Numbered from the stretch's first letter, positions 33,801 through 48,800 are shown. The stretch: 64,000 nucleotides of DNA from Hormiphora californensis (GCA_020137815.1 CM035351.1:2428409-2492408); one strand, 5' to 3'. The notes: generated by a model not told the origin, from the letters alone. Translations and numbers: made by a program.

Positions 33801-36800
33801 GGGAGGCAGGCTTTTCGGACGATTTCTTGCTAGACTTGGATGACTTGGAAGTCTTTGACGTCTTGGAAGAGTCGCTAGAAGAACTGTCACTGGATCCATC
33901 CTTTTTCTGAGAAGCAGGCTTCTGGGATAACTTCTCGTAGGACTTGGATGATTTGGAAGTCTTAGAAGAATCACTTGCAGAATTATCACTCGATTTTTCC
34001 CTATTTGCAGATGTAAGAATCATTTTATGAGTTGTTGGCTGTGTGCTTTTAACTTTCACAGCTAGGTTCAAAACTTCCTCTGACTCACTAGACTCATCTG
34101 TCAGTGATCTGCTGGTAGTTTGGTCCTCTTTCTTACTGGTTCCACTTCTTGACAGCGTCTTAGTACTTGGCGAATCCTCGCTTGAGTCTGAGCTAGTTGA
34201 GCTAGTTTCAGAATCCTCTGAATCAATGGAAACAGTCACTGATTTGCTGACAGAAGTAGTATTTTTGCTAGTGGATGTTCCTGTTGTAGTCTGTTTCTCT
34301 GAAACGGTGGGTGTTTCGCGGTCGGTAAAAACTAACTTCGAATTATCAACCTTACTCGTAGTTTTTTCTTCTGTTTCCCAATCTGTAATTGATTTGGAGG
34401 CAGTAACGGTAGTAGGCTTTGTAGAGGACTGATGAGAGGAGGAAGTAACTTCTGATGATGACAGCGAAGAAGATTTGCTTCCAGAATCACTAGAATCGGA
34501 AGAAAGAGAGGTAGTGGTAATTGTTAAAACCAATCCAACTTGATTGTCCTTGCTATTTGAACTATCACTCGATGTACTCTTTGCCTTCGAAATAAATTTG
34601 GTCGGTTCGGATGTCTTGGACGTCTTGGAAGAGTCGCTAGAAGAACTGCCACTGGAGTCATCCTTTTTCTGTGAAGCAGGCTTCTTGGATGATTTCTTAC
34701 TAGACTTGGATGTCTTGGACGTCTTGGAAGAGTCACTAGAAGAACTGTCACTTGAGTCATCCTTTTTCTGAGAAGCAGTCTTCTGGGATGATTTCTTACT
34801 AGACTTGGATGACTTGGAAGTCTTGGACGTCTTAGAAAAGTCGCTAGAAGAACTGTCACTGGAGTCATCCTTATTCTGAGAAGCAGGCTTCTGGGATGAT
34901 TTCTTACTAGACTTGGATGTCTTGGACGTCTTGGAAGAGTCACTAGAAGAGCTGTCACTTGAGCCATCCTTTTTCTGAGAAGCAGTCTTCTGGGATGATT
35001 TCTTACTAGACTTGGATGACTTGGAAGTCTTCGAAGAGTCACTAGAAGAACTGTCACTTGAGTCATCCTTTATCAAGGAAGCAGGCTTCTGGGATGATTT
35101 CTTACTAGACTTGGATGACTTAGAAGTCTTGGACGTCTTAGAAGAGTCGCTAGAAGAACTGTCACTGGAGCCATCCTTATTCTGAGAAGCAGGCTTCTGG
35201 GATGATTTCTTACTAGACTTGGATGACTTAGAAGTCTTGGACGTCTTAGAAGAGTCGCTAGAAGAACTGTCACTGGAGTCATCCTTATTCTGAGAAGCAG
35301 GCTTCTGGGATGATTTCTTGCTAGACTTGGATGTCTTGGAAGAGTCACTAGAAGAACTGTCACTTGAATCATCCTTTTTCTGAGAAGCAGGCTTCTGGGA
35401 CGATTTCTTGCTAGACTGGGATGTCTTGGACGTCTTCGAAGAGTCACTAGAAGAACTGTCACTGGAGTCATCCTTTATCAAGGAAGCAGGCTTCTGGGAT
35501 GATTTCTTACTAGACTTGGAAGTCTTGGAAGTCTCCGACGTCAATTCTGATGACGAAAGCGATGAAGAATCGCTCCCAGATTTACTAGACTCCGAGGAAA
35601 GAGTGGTAGTGGTAATTGTTATAACCAGTCCATTTTTATTCTCTCTGTCTGTTGAACTATCACAAGTGTTATCCCTTGACGGTGATCCAAGTTTGCTAGA
35701 CGTCTTGCTTAACGAATCCTTTCTTGAGTCTGGTTTCTTCAAAGGAATCATGTTGTTAGATTGTGGTTGTGCATTCTTAACTTTCACAGCTAGGTTCAAA
35801 ACTTCCTCCGACTCACTAGACTCATCTGTCAGTGATCTGCTGGTAGTTTGGTCCTCTTTCTTACTGGTTCCACTTCTTGACAGCGTCTTAGTACTTGTGG
35901 GCGAATTTAAATTTGAATCTGAGCTACTTGAGCTACCATCGGACTCCTCTGAATCAATGGAATCATCTGATTTCCTGGTTGAAGTAGTATCTTTACTAGA
36001 AACGGGTTCTTTATCTGATTTAGGACCTGTTTTACCGGATATATCAGATGAAGAAGTCTTATGAGAAGTTATTTTATCGATCTTCTTATAAGATATAGAT
36101 TCAACCCTTGAGTCTTGACTTGTAGAGTTTATCGAACTTGATGATTTTTTCGTTGACGAGGAATCAGATGAAGATTCATCGGAAGTCGACGAGGATTCAT
36201 TTGAGGACGAGGACGATAGTGATGTGGTTGAGGACGTATTATCACTTTTTGTCTGGGACACTTTACTTGACTTTGATGAGAAATTCGTTCCTGATGTTTC
36301 TGAATCGAGATGAAGTAGAAGATCGATTTCCTGGGGATGTAACTCAATGGGATCTCTAGGATTCAATAGCATCAGTTGAACTATGAACATTGGAATCAAA
36401 GTTTTATCCTGGCGAGTGTGAGGATTTAAGAAATCTTCAGTTGATATATCATCCACAGGTATATCAAGATATCGTTCAGCAGCATTTAAAACTGCCGAAA
36501 TACGTTCTTGTGGGGGATGTTCAAGAACAATAACGAAGGCAGGAATGTAAACAACTATGAGCTGAACCAGGACTCTACCATCTGCTAAATCCGATGAAAG
36601 GTTGTTCACGTTAGGAAATTCATCCTGTAGGTTCCCCAAAACGGCAATGTTCATTTCTTCAGGTTCCAAATTTCTGAAATGTTCAACAAAAGTTTCAGTT
36701 GTAAAATTGGTTATAGTGGATGTTTTTCTGCTCTGTGACCCCACTATGGACTCTGTACTAAACTTGGATGTCTTGGAAGAAGCGCTAGAAGAACTGTCAC

Positions 36801-39800
36801 TGGATTCATCCTGTATCAATGAAGCAGGCTTCTCTGATTCATCATTCGACTCGAGTTTCTCTGACTTTGGTGACACAGGTCTTTGGTTAACCGTGACAGG
36901 AACAGATTTCACTGGCTTTTGTTCAACGAGTTCCTCTTCAGACAATTCATCGGAATCTGTAGATTTTTTCGAAATCTTGAAATCTATTTCTAGTTTCGGA
37001 TGATCGGAAGCTGTGCTTTTGTTTTTGCTGGACGATTTCCTGCTAGAATTGGACTTCTTGGAGGAGTCACTATAAGAACTATCACTGGATCCATCCTTTA
37101 TCAGTGATGCTGGCTTCTGGGATGATTTCTTACTAGACTTGGATGTCTTGGAAGAGTCACTAGAAGAACTGTCACTTGAGTCATCCTTTTTCTGAGAAGC
37201 AGGCTTCTGGGATGATTTCTTGCTAGACTTGGATGACTTGGATGTCTTGGACGTCTTGGAAGAGTCACTAGAAGAACTGTCACTTGAGTCATCCTTTTTC
37301 TGAGAAGCAGGCTTCTGGGATGATTTCTTGCTAGACTTGGATGAATTGGAAGTCTTGGAGGAGTCGCTAGAAGAACTGTCACTGGATCCATCCTTTATCA
37401 GTGATGCTGGCTTCTGGGATGATTTCTTACTAGACTTGGATGTCTTGGACGTCTTGGAAGAGTCACTAGAAGAACTGTCACTTGAGTCATCCTTTTTCTG
37501 AGAAGCAGGCTTCTGGGATGATTTCTTGCTAGACTTGGATGACTTGGAAGTCTTGGACGTCTTGGAGGAGTCACTAGAAGAACTATCACTGGATCCATCC
37601 TTTATCAATGATGCTGGCTTCTGAGATGATTTCTTACTAGACTTGGATGTCTTGGAAGAGTCACTAGAAGAACTATCACTTGAGTCATCCTTTTTCTTAG
37701 AAGCAGGCTTCTGGGATGATTTCTTGCTAGACTTGGATGACTTGGAAGTCTTGGACGTCTTGGAGGAGTCGCTAGAAGAACTGTCACTGGATCCATCCTT
37801 TATCAGTGATGCTGGCTTCTGGGATGATTTCTTACTAGACTTGGATGTCTTGGACGTCTTGGAAGAGTCACTAGAAGAACTGTCACTTGAGTCATCCTTT
37901 TTCTGAGAAGCAGGCTTCTGGGATGATTTCTTGCTAGACTTGGATGACTTGGAAGTCTTGGACGTCTTGGAGGAGTCGCTAGCAGAACTGTCACTGGATC
38001 CATCCTTTATCAGTGATGCTGGCTTCTGGGATGATTTCTTACTAGACTTGGATGTCTTGGACGTCTTGGAAGAGTCACTAGAAGAACTGTCACTTGAGTC
38101 ATCCTTTTTCTGAGAAGCAGGCTTCTGGGATGATTTCTTGCTAGACTTGGATGACTTGGAAGTCTTGGACGTCTTGGAGGAGTCACTAGAAGAACTATCA
38201 CTGGATCCATCCTTTATCAGTGATGCTGGCTTCTGAGATGATTTCTTACTAGACTTGGATGTCTTGGAAGAGTCACTAGAAGAACTAGTCACTTGAGTCA
38301 TCCTTTTTCTGAGAAGCAGGCTTCTGGGATGATTTCTTGCTAGACTTGGATGACTTGGAAGTCTTGGACGTCTTGGAGGAGTCGCTAGAAGAACTGTCAC
38401 TTGAGTCATCCTTTTTCTGAGAAGCAGGCTTCTGGGATGATTTCTTGCTAGACTTGGATGACTTGGAAGTCTTGGACGTCTTGGAGGAGTCGCTAGAAGA
38501 ACTGTCACTGGATCCATCCTTTATCAGTGATGCTGGCTTCTGGGATGATTTCTTACTAGACTTGGATGTCTTGGACGTCTTGGAAGAGTCACTTGAAGAA
38601 CTGTCACTTGATTCATCCTTTTTCTGTGAAGCAGGCTTTTCTGAATCATCTTTTGATACGCTTTTCTCTGACTTTGGTGACACAGGTCTTTGGTTAACCG
38701 TGACAGGAACAGATTTCACTGGCTTTTGTTCAACGAGTTCCTCTTCAGATAATTCATCGGAATCTGTAGATTTTTTCGAAATCTTGAAATCTATTTCTGG
38801 TTTCGGATGATCGGAAGCTGTGCTATTCTTTTTGCTGGACGATTTCCTGCTAGAATTGGACTTCTTGGAGGAGTCACTAGAAGAACTATCACTGGATCCA
38901 TCCTTTATCAGTGATGCTGGCTTCTGGGATGATTTCTTACTAGACTTGGATGTCTTGGACGTCTTGGAAGAGTCACTAGAAGAACTGTCACTTGAGTCAT
39001 CCTTTTTCTGAGAAGCAGGCTTCTGGGATGATTTCTTGCTAGACTTGGATGAATTGGAAGTCTTGGAGGAGTTGCTAGAAGAACTGTCACTGGATCCATC
39101 CTTTATCAGTGATGCTGGCTTCTGGGATGATTTCTTACTAGACTTGGATGTCTTGGACGTCTTGGAAGAGTCACTAGAAGAACTGTCACTTGAGTCATCC
39201 TTTTTCTGAGAAGCAGGCTTCTGGGATGATTTCTTGCTAGACTTGGATGACTTGGAAGTCTTGGACGTCTTGGAGGAGTCACTAGAAAAACTATCACTGG
39301 ATCCATCCTTTATCAATGATGCTGGCTTCTGAGATGATTTCTTACTAGACTTGGATGTCTTGGAAGAGTCACTAGAAGAACTGTCACTTGAGTCATCCTT
39401 TTTCTGAGAAGCAGGCTTCTGGGATGATTTCTTGCTAGACTTGGATGACTTGGAAGTCTTGGACGTCTTGGAGGAGTCACTAGAAGAACTATCACTGGAT
39501 CCATCCTTTATCAGTGATGCTGGCTTCTGGGATGATTTCTTGCTAGACTTGGATGACTTGGAAGTCTTGGACGTCTTGGAGGAGTCGCTAGAAGAACTGT
39601 CACTGGATCCATCCTTTATCAGTGATGCTGGCTTCTGGGATGATTTCTTACTAGACTTGGATGTCTTGGACGTCTTGGAAGAGTCACTAGAAGAACTGTC
39701 ACTTGAGTCATCCTTTTTCTGAGAAGCAGGCTTCTGGGATGATTTCTTGCTAGACTTGGATGACTTGGAAGTCTTGGACGTCTTGGAGGAGTCACTAGAA

Positions 39801-42800
39801 GAACTATCACTGGATCCATCCTTTATCAGTGATGCTGGCTTCTGAGATGATTTCTTACTAGACTTGGATGTCTTGGAAGAGTCACTAGAAGAACTATCAC
39901 TTGAGTCATCCTTTTTCTGAGAAGCAGGCTTCTGGGATGATTTCTTGCTAGACTTGGATGACTTGGAAGTCTTGGACGTCTTGGAGGAGTCGCTAGAAGA
40001 ACTGTCACTTGAGTCATCCTTTTTCTGAGAAGCAGGCTTCTGGGATGATTTCTTGCTAGACTTGGATGACTTGGAAGTCTTGGACGTCTTGGAGGAGTCG
40101 CTAGAAGAACTGTCACTGGATCCATCCTTTATCAGTGATGCTGGCTTCTGGGATGATTTCTTACTAGACTTGGATGTCTTGGACGTCTTGGAAGAGTCAC
40201 TTGAAGAACTGTCACTTGATTCATCCTTTTTCTGTGAAGCAGGCTTTTCTGAATCATCTTTTGATACGCTTTTCTCTGACTTTGGTGACACAGGTCTTTG
40301 GTTAACCTTGACAGGAACAGATTTCACTGGCTTTTGTTCAACGAGTTCCTCTTCAGATAATTCATCGGAATCTGTAGATTTTTTCGAAATCTTGAAATCT
40401 ATTTCTGGTTTCGGATGATCGGAAGCTGTGCTATTCTTTTTGCTGGACGATTTCCTGCTAGAATTGGACTTCTTGGAGGAGTCACTAGAAGAACTATCAC
40501 TGGATCCATCCTTTATCAGTGATGCTGGCTTCTGGGATGATTTCTTACTAGACTTGGATGTCTTGGACGTCTTGGAAGAGTCACTAGAAGAACTGTCACT
40601 TGAGTTATCCTTTTTCTGAGAAGCAGGCTTCTGGGATGATTTCTTGCTAGACTTGGATGAATTGGAAGTCTTGGAGGAGTTGCTAGAAGAACTGTCACTG
40701 GATCCATCCTTTATCAGTGATGCTGGCTTCTGGGATGATTTCTTACTAGACTTGGATGTCTTGGACGTCTTGGAAGAGTCACTAGAAGAACTGTCACTTG
40801 AGTCATCCTTTTTCTGAGAAGCAGGCTTCTGGGATGATTTCTTGCTAGACTTGGATGACTTGGAAGTCTTGGACGTCTTGGAGGAGTCACTAGAAAAACT
40901 ATCACTGGATCCATCCTTTATCAATGATGCTGGCTTCTGAGATGATTTCTTACTAGACTTGGATGTCTTGGAAGAGTCACTAGAAGAACTATCACTTGAG
41001 TCATCCTTTTTCTGAGAAGCAGGCTTCTGGGATGATTTCTTGCTAGACTTGGATGACTTGGAAGTCTTGGACGTCTTGGAGGAGTCGCTAGAAGAACTGT
41101 CACTTGAGTCGTCCTTTTTCTGAGAAGCAGGCTTCTGGGATGATTTCTTACTAGACTTGGATGTCTTGGACGTCTTGGAAGAGTCGCTAGAAGAACTGTC
41201 ACTTGAGTCATCCTTTTTCTGAGAATCAGGCTTCTGGGATGATTTCTTGCTAGACTTGGATGTCTTGGACGTCTTGGAAGAGTCACTAGAAGAACTGTCT
41301 CTGGAGTCATCCTTTATCAGTGATGCTGGCTTCTGGGACGATTTCTTGCTAGATTTGGATGACATGGAAGAGTCACTAGAAGAACTATCACTTGAGTCAT
41401 CCTTTTTCTGAGAAGCAGGCTTCTGGGATGATTTCTTGCTAGACTTGGATGACTTGGAAGTCTTGGACGTCTTGGAGGAGTCGCTAGAAGAACTGTCACT
41501 TGAGTCGTCCTTTTTCTGAGAAGCAGGCTTCTGGGATGATTTCTTACTAGACTTGGATGTCTTGGACGTCTTGGAAGAGTCACTAGAAGAACTGTCACTT
41601 GAGTCATCCTTTTTCTGAGAAGCAGGCTTCTGGGATGATTTCTTGCTAGACTTGGATGACTTGGAAGTCTTGGACGTCTTGGAGGAGTCACTAGAAGAAC
41701 TGTCACTGGATCCATCCTTTATCAGTGATGCTGGCTTCTGGGATGATTTCTTACTAGACTTGGATGTCTTGGACGTCTTGGAAGAGTCACTAGAAGAACT
41801 GTCACTTGAGTCATCCTTTTTCTGAGAAGCAGGCTTCTGGGATGATTTCTTGCTAGACTTGGATGACTTGGAAGTCTTGGACGTCTTGGAGGAGTCACTA
41901 GAAGAACTGTCACTGGATCCATCCTTTATCAGTGATGCTGGCTTCTGGGATGATTTCTTACTAGACTTGGATGTCTTGGACGTCTTGGAAGAGTCACTAG
42001 AAGAACTGTCACTTGAATCATCCTTTTTCTGTGAAGCAGGCTTTTCTGAATCATCTTTTGATACGCCTTTCTCTGACTTTGGTGACACAGGTCTTTGGTT
42101 AACCGTGACAGGAACAGATTTCACTGGCTTTTGTTCAACGAGTTCCTCTTCAGATAATTCATCAGAATCTGTAGATTTTTTCGAAATCTTGAAATCTATT
42201 TCTGATTTCGGATGATCGGAAGCTGTGCTATTCTTTTCGCTGGACGATTTCCTGCTTGAATTGGACTTCTTGGAGGATTCACTAGAAGAACTATCACTGG
42301 ACCCATCCTTTATCAGTGATGCTGGCTTCCGGGATGATTTCTTACTAGACTTGGATGTCTTGGACGTCTTGGAAGAGTCACTAGAAGAACTGTCACTTGA
42401 GTCATCCTTTTTCTGAGAAGCAGGCTTCTGGGATGATTTCTTGCTAGACTTGGATGACTTGGAAGTCTTGGACGTCTTGGAGGAGTCGCTAGAAGAACTA
42501 TCACTGGATCCATCCTTTATCAGTGATGCTGGCTTCTGGGATGATTTCTTACTAGACTTGGATGTCTTGGACGTCTTGGAAGAGTCACTAGAAGAACTGT
42601 CACTTGAGTCATCCTTTTTCTGAGAAGCAGGCTTCTGGGATGATTTCTTGCTAGACTTGGATGACTTGGAAGTCTTGGACGTCTTGGAGGAGTCGCTAGA
42701 AGAACTATCACTGGATCCATCCTTTATCAGTGATGCTGGCTTCTGTGATGATTTCTTACTAGACTTGGATGTCTTGGACGTCTTGGAAGAGTCACTTGAA

Positions 42801-45800
42801 GAACTGTCACTTGAGTCATCCTTTTTCTGAGAAGCAGGCTTCTGGGATGATTTCTTACTAGACTTGGATGTCTTGGACGTCTTGGAAGAGTCACTAGAAG
42901 AACTGTCACTTGAGTCATCCTTTTTCTGAGAAGCAGGCTTCTGGGATGATTTCTTGCTAGACTTGGATGACTTGGAAGTCTTGGACGTCTTGGAGGAGTC
43001 ACTAGAAGAACTATCACTGGATCTATCCTTTATCAGTGATGCTGGCTTCTGGGATGATTTCTTACTAGACTTGGATGTCTTGGACGTCTTGGAAGAGTCA
43101 CTAGAAGAACTGTCACTCGAGTCATCCTTTTTCTGAGAAGCAGGCTTCTGGGATGATTTTTTGCTAGACTTGGATGACTTGGAAGTCTTGGACGTCTTGG
43201 AGGAGTCACTAGAAGAACTGTCACTGGATCCATCCTTTATCAGTGATGCTGGCTTCTGGGATGATTTCTTACTAGACTTGGATGTCTTGGACGTCGTGGA
43301 AGAGTCACTAGAAGAACTATCACTTGAGTCATCCTTTTTCTGAGAAGCAGGCTTCTGGGATGATTTCTTGCTAGACTTGGATGATTTGGAAGTCTTGGAC
43401 GTCTTGGAGGAGTCGCTAGAAGAACTATCACTGGACCCATCTTTTATCAGTGATGCTGGCTTCTGGGATGATTTCTTACTAGACTTGGATGTCTTGGACG
43501 TCTTGGAAGAGTCACTAGAAGAACTGTCACTTGAGTCATCCTTTTTCTGAGAAGCAGACTTCTGGGATGATTTCTTGCTAGACTTGGATGATTTGGAAGT
43601 CTTGGACGTCTTGGAGGAGTCGCTAGAAGAACTATCACTGGACCCATCTTTTATCAGTGATGCTGGCTTCTGGGATGATTTCTTACTAGACTTGGATGTC
43701 TTGGACGTCTTGGAAGAGTCACTTGAAGAACTGTCACTTGAGTCATCCTTTTTCTGAGAAGCAGGCTTCTGGGATGATTTCTTACTAGACTTGGATGTCT
43801 TGGACGTCTTGGAAGAGTCACTAGAAGAACTGTCACTTGAGTCATCCTTTTTCTGAGAAGCAGGCTTCTGGGATGATTTCTTGCTAGACTTGGATGACTT
43901 GGAAGTCTTGGACGTCTTGGAGGAGTCACTAGAAGAACTATCACTGGATCTATCCTTTATCAGTGATGCTGGCTTCTGGGATGATTTCTTACTAGACTCT
44001 GATGTCTTGGACGTCTTGGAAGAGTCACTAGAAGAACTGTCACTCGAGTCATCCTTTTTCTGAGAAGCAGGCTTCTGGGATGATTTTTTGCTAGACTTGG
44101 ATGACTTGGAAGTCTTGGACGTCTTGGAGGAGTCACTAGAAGAACTGTCACTGGATCCATCCTTTATCAGTGATGCTGGCTTCTGGGATGATTTTTTGCT
44201 AGACTTGGATGTCTTGGACGTCTTGGAAGAGTCACTAGAAGAACTGTCACTTGAGTCATCCCTTTTCTGAGAAACAGGCTTCTGGGATGATTTCTTGCTA
44301 GACTTGGATGATTTGGACGTCTTGGAAGAGTCACTAGAAGAACTGTCACTTGAGTCATCCTTTTTCAGAGAAGCAGGCTTCTGGGATGATTTCTTGCTAG
44401 ACTTGGATGACTTGGAAGTCTTGGACGTCTTGGAAGAGTCGCTAGAAGAACTGTCACTTGAGTCATCCCTTTTCTGAGAAACAGGCTTCTGGGATGATTT
44501 CTTGCTAGACTTGGATGATTTGGACGTCTTGGAAGAGTCACTAGAAGAACTGTCACTTGATTCATCCTTTTTCTGAGAAGCAGGCTTCTGGGATGATTTC
44601 TTGCTAGACTTGGATGACTTGGATGTCTTGGACGTCTTGGAGGAATCGCTAGAAGAACTATCACTGGATCCATCCTTTATCAGTGATGCTGGCTTCTGTG
44701 ATGATTTCTTACTAGACTTGGATGTCTTGGACGTCTTGGAAGAGTCACTAGAAGAACTGTCACTTGAGTCATCCTTTTTCTGAGAAGCAGGCTTCTGGGA
44801 TGATTTCTTACTAGACTTGGATGTCTTGGACGTCTTGGAAGAGTCACTAGAAGAACTGTCACTTGAGTCATCCTTTTTCTGAGAAGCAGGCTTCTGGGAT
44901 GATTTTTTGCTAGACTTGGATGACTTGGAAGTCTTGGATGTCTTGGAGGAGTCACTAGAAGAACTGTCACTGGATCCATCCTTTATCAGTGATGCTGGCT
45001 TCTGGGATGATTTCTTACTAGACTTGGATGACTTGGACGTCTTGGAAGAGTCACTAGAAGAACTGTCGCTTGAGTCATCCTTTTTCTGAGAAGCAGGCTT
45101 CTGGGATGATTTCTTGCTAGACTTGGACGACTTGGAAATCTTGGACGTCTTGGAGGAGTCACTAGAAGAACTATCACTGGATCCATCCTTTATCAATGAG
45201 TCTGGCTTCTGAGATGATTTCTTACTAGACTTGGATGTCTTGGACGTCTTGGAAGAGTCACTAGAAGAACTGTCACTTGATTCATCCTTTTTCTGTGAAG
45301 CAGGCTTTTCTGAATCATCTTTTGATACGCCTTTCTCTGACTTTGGTGACACAGGTCTTTCGTTAACCGTGACAGGAACAGATTTCACTGGCTTTTGTTC
45401 AACGAGTTCCTCTTCAGATAATTCATCAGAATCTGTAGATTTTTTCGAAATCTTGAAATCTATTTCTGGTTTCGGATGATCGGAAGCTGTGCTATTCTTT
45501 TCGCTGGACGATTTCCTGCTAGAATTGGACTTCTTGGAGGAGTCACCAGAAGAACTATTACTGGATCCATCCTTTATCAGTGATGCTGGCTTCTGGGATG
45601 ATTTCTTACTAGACTTGGAAGTCTTGGACGTCTTGGAGGAGTTACTAGAAGAACTGTCACTTGAGTCATCCTTTTTCTGAGAAGCAGGCTTCTGGGATGA
45701 TTTCTTGCTAGACTTGGATGACTTGGAAGTCTTGGACGTCTTGGAGGAGTCGCTAGAAGAACTATCACTGGATTCATCCTTTATCAGTGATGCTGGCTTC

Positions 45801-48800
45801 TGGGATGATTTCTTACTAGACTTGGATGTCTTGGACGTCTTGGAAGAGTCACTAGAAGAACTGTCGCTTGAGTCATCCTTTTTCTGAGAAGCATGCTTCT
45901 GGGATGATTTCTTGCTAGACTTGGATGACTTGGAAGTCTTGGAAGTCTTGGACGTCTTTGAGGAGTCACTAGAAGAACTATCAATGGATCCATCCTTTTT
46001 CAGTGATTCTGGTTTCTGGGATGATTTCTTACTAAACTTGGAAGTCTTGGACGTCTTGGAAGAGTCACTAGAAGAACTGTCACTTGAGTCATCCTTTTTC
46101 TGAGAAGCAGGCTTCTGGGATGATTTCTCGCTAGTCTTGCATGACTTGGAAGTCTTGGACGTGTTGGAGGAGTCGCTAGAAGAACTATCACTGGATCCAT
46201 CCTTTATCAGTGATGCTGGCTTCTGGGATGATTTCTTACTAGACTTGGATGTCTTGGACGTCTTGGAAGAGTCACTAGAAGAACTATCACTTGATTCATC
46301 CTTTTTTTGAGAAGCAGGCTTGTGGGATGATTTCTTGCTAGACTTGGATGACTTGGAAGTCTTGGACGTCTTGGAGGAGTCAGTAGAAGAACTATCACTG
46401 GATCTATCCTTTATCAATGATGCTGGCTTCTGAGATGATTTCTTACTAGACTTGGATGTCTTGGACGTCTTGGAAGAGTCACTTGAAGAACTGTCACTTG
46501 AGTCATCCTTGTTCTGTGAAGCAGGCTTCTGGGATGATTTCCTGCTAGACTTGGATGACTTGGAAGAGTCACTAGAAGTTCTGTCGCTGGAGTCATCCAT
46601 TTTTTGCGAAGCAGGCTTCGGGGATGATTTTTTGCTGGACTTGGAAGAGTCACTTTTACTGGAGTCATCCTTTTTCGGGGAAGCAGGCATCTTCGATTTT
46701 TCTTTGTCAGATTGTGATTCTATTTCTGTCGCTTTCAATTGTTTTTTCTGATCATATTTAGGAGTTGACTTTACGGTATGGACAATTTCAATTTCAATTT
46801 CATCCGATATTTCTTCAGTTTCTGATAAGGTTGAGGTTCTTTTGTCTTTACTTCTTGATTCATTGTGGTTGAAGTAGTCGGAGTTGATTTGACTGTGTCC
46901 ATCACATCCACTTTTTCTTCTTCAGATAATTCTTCTGTATCAGTCATAGGTGAATTTTTGTGTTGTTTTGCTGCCCTATCCACATGCTTTTTGGACTGTT
47001 TCTTGATCGGTTCTGCCTGTAGAAGTGAGGAGGAGGAAAATTGCAAAGTCAGAATTAGAGTCATTTTGTGATTCAAGACAAGTTGAGTTCAGTCCATCTA
47101 CACGGATTTCTAACTCTGTTCCAGCTAGTCTAATACACTCTTCCACTGTGTCCTCTCTCTCCATTGTGGCTCGATAAATTCCCGGTATTTTGGTGTCTAA
47201 CAACGCTGTTAAAGCAGAGCCATCTCTCCAAGAGACATCTAGATCCCTCACTTGGACCTTGTACGCTCTTATCGCTCTATTGACCGTGTCGATAATGAGT
47301 GGTTTGAGTGGTAAATTCCTGGCCTGTGCCTGTGCTAAGGTAATTTGTGCTGGTTGGTCAGCATCAGAGGACGAAGAGGCCAATTCTTTCCTGACTTGTG
47401 GTTTTGGAGACCCTTCCGGTCGCTGGTAGACTTTCCTCACGTTAGTCATGACCGAGTTAAGACTTATCTTTCTGGGTTGTAGTCGAGTTGCAACAAGCTC
47501 AGATAAGAATCGCTGTTTATGAATAAGGGACAGTGTCCCATTCACCCACCCACCAAGTGGGACATCACTCACTCCGATACCAAGTTGCTTTTCAGCGACC
47601 TCCAGACAGATCTTAATCCGAGTAATACTGTCAGTGAACTGGTACTTGGCGTACAACCCGGGAATGTAGCTATCCAACAGAGCTAACAACGCAATCCCAT
47701 CATCCCAGTCCTCAACCAGGTTCTTGACCGTTATTTTACACGGCTGAGTTCGTCGGTTGATTCTAGCGAGCAGCTCAGGAAGATCGAACAGCTCGGTTAT
47801 CTTCTCAAATTGGAGCTTTGGCAGCTCCTCCGTGAAGCAACCAATAAATGTAGCTAGAGCTCTCTCTGGTACACTCTGGTATACCACGCTATACCAACAC
47901 AGCTGCACAGGAATGTTTAAGTACACTTTGGAGAATTTGAGGCAGGTTTTCACTCTCTCCTCCGCTGAAGGGTTGGCCATGTTTGCCTGGTAGAACCCTG
48001 GAATTTGTTGGTCTATCAGGATACTGATGAGTCTCCCGTCTCGCCATTCTCTGTCCCATGTCTTGACAGGATCCAGGGAGTAGTTCCTCAAGATCAAGTT
48101 GGTTCGTTTCAGGATAACAGCCGGGTCCATGCCTTCTTGCTCCAAAATAGGCAGTGGGATACGAGTGTCATTCAGTAGGAACTTGTCAAACCTACTCAAA
48201 TACCGAATCATAGCCGTTTTGTTGACTTTTGGATTGGTGAAATCGTTGACACTGATGACTCGCTCTACCTTGAGGTAATCCTCCGCGTACAGCATGCACT
48301 TTTCCACCCGGACACTCACCTCCACCGTTTTGAAAGTGTCGTGAAATCCGGGGATACAAGTATCAACAAGGACCGACAGGGCTATGCCGCTGTTCCAATC
48401 GGTGTTCAGGTTAGTTACCGGTTCTATCCTGGGAACGAGGTACTTGTTCAGGAACGTGATGAGAAGTTTCTCCGGGTCCTTTCCCTTTCTCTCCAGCTCA
48501 CTAACGGTGAGTCGTCGTTTTCTCGGTTGTTGGACCCCCTCATCTTCCTCCGGGTCCTCAATGAATGTGGATCTCTTCATATAGAAGTCTGCCACTGCCC
48601 AAAGCAGGGCCTTTGTGGCAAACACATCCCCCTTTCCGATATCCCTCTCCCCGATACTGGTGAGCACGACCCCGTCTTGTTTCAGAACATTGAATGCGGT
48701 CCTCAGATTGTCAACCCTCTGGAAGAATGATTTGGGTTCTTTCTTGTGGGGAAGTCGTCTTTCAGCGACAACCTCGAGCAGCTCACATAGTAGAACACCA

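Larger units (their letters stand above)
30130..46650 (-). repeat. Coding satellite: 33- and 36-residue Ser/Asp/Lys units
   Basis: The basic units are 99 bp and 108 bp. Each encodes an acidic serine run (SSDSSSSDSS), a threonine/serine/lysine run (KTSKTSKSSKKSS) and a linker (QKPASQKKDD or QKPASLIKDG). Long and short units alternate, giving a 207-bp (69-residue) dimer that repeats dozens of times at above 95 percent identity by eye. The QKK and LIK linkers also alternate, so they mark the dimer phase. The acidic runs fit casein kinase 2 sites (S-x-x-D/E). Alternating acidic-serine and lysine blocks recall Nopp140/SRP40 and treacle (family knowledge), and the serine/aspartate runs recall dentin phosphoprotein. 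Confidence 0.92.

Noticed and set aside
37101-46668. Minus-strand frames rich in MTQVTVLLVTLPRRP and PSLARNHPRS
   Set aside because: Out-of-frame readings of the same satellite; each starts and ends with the repeat period and none has an independent domain or start context.
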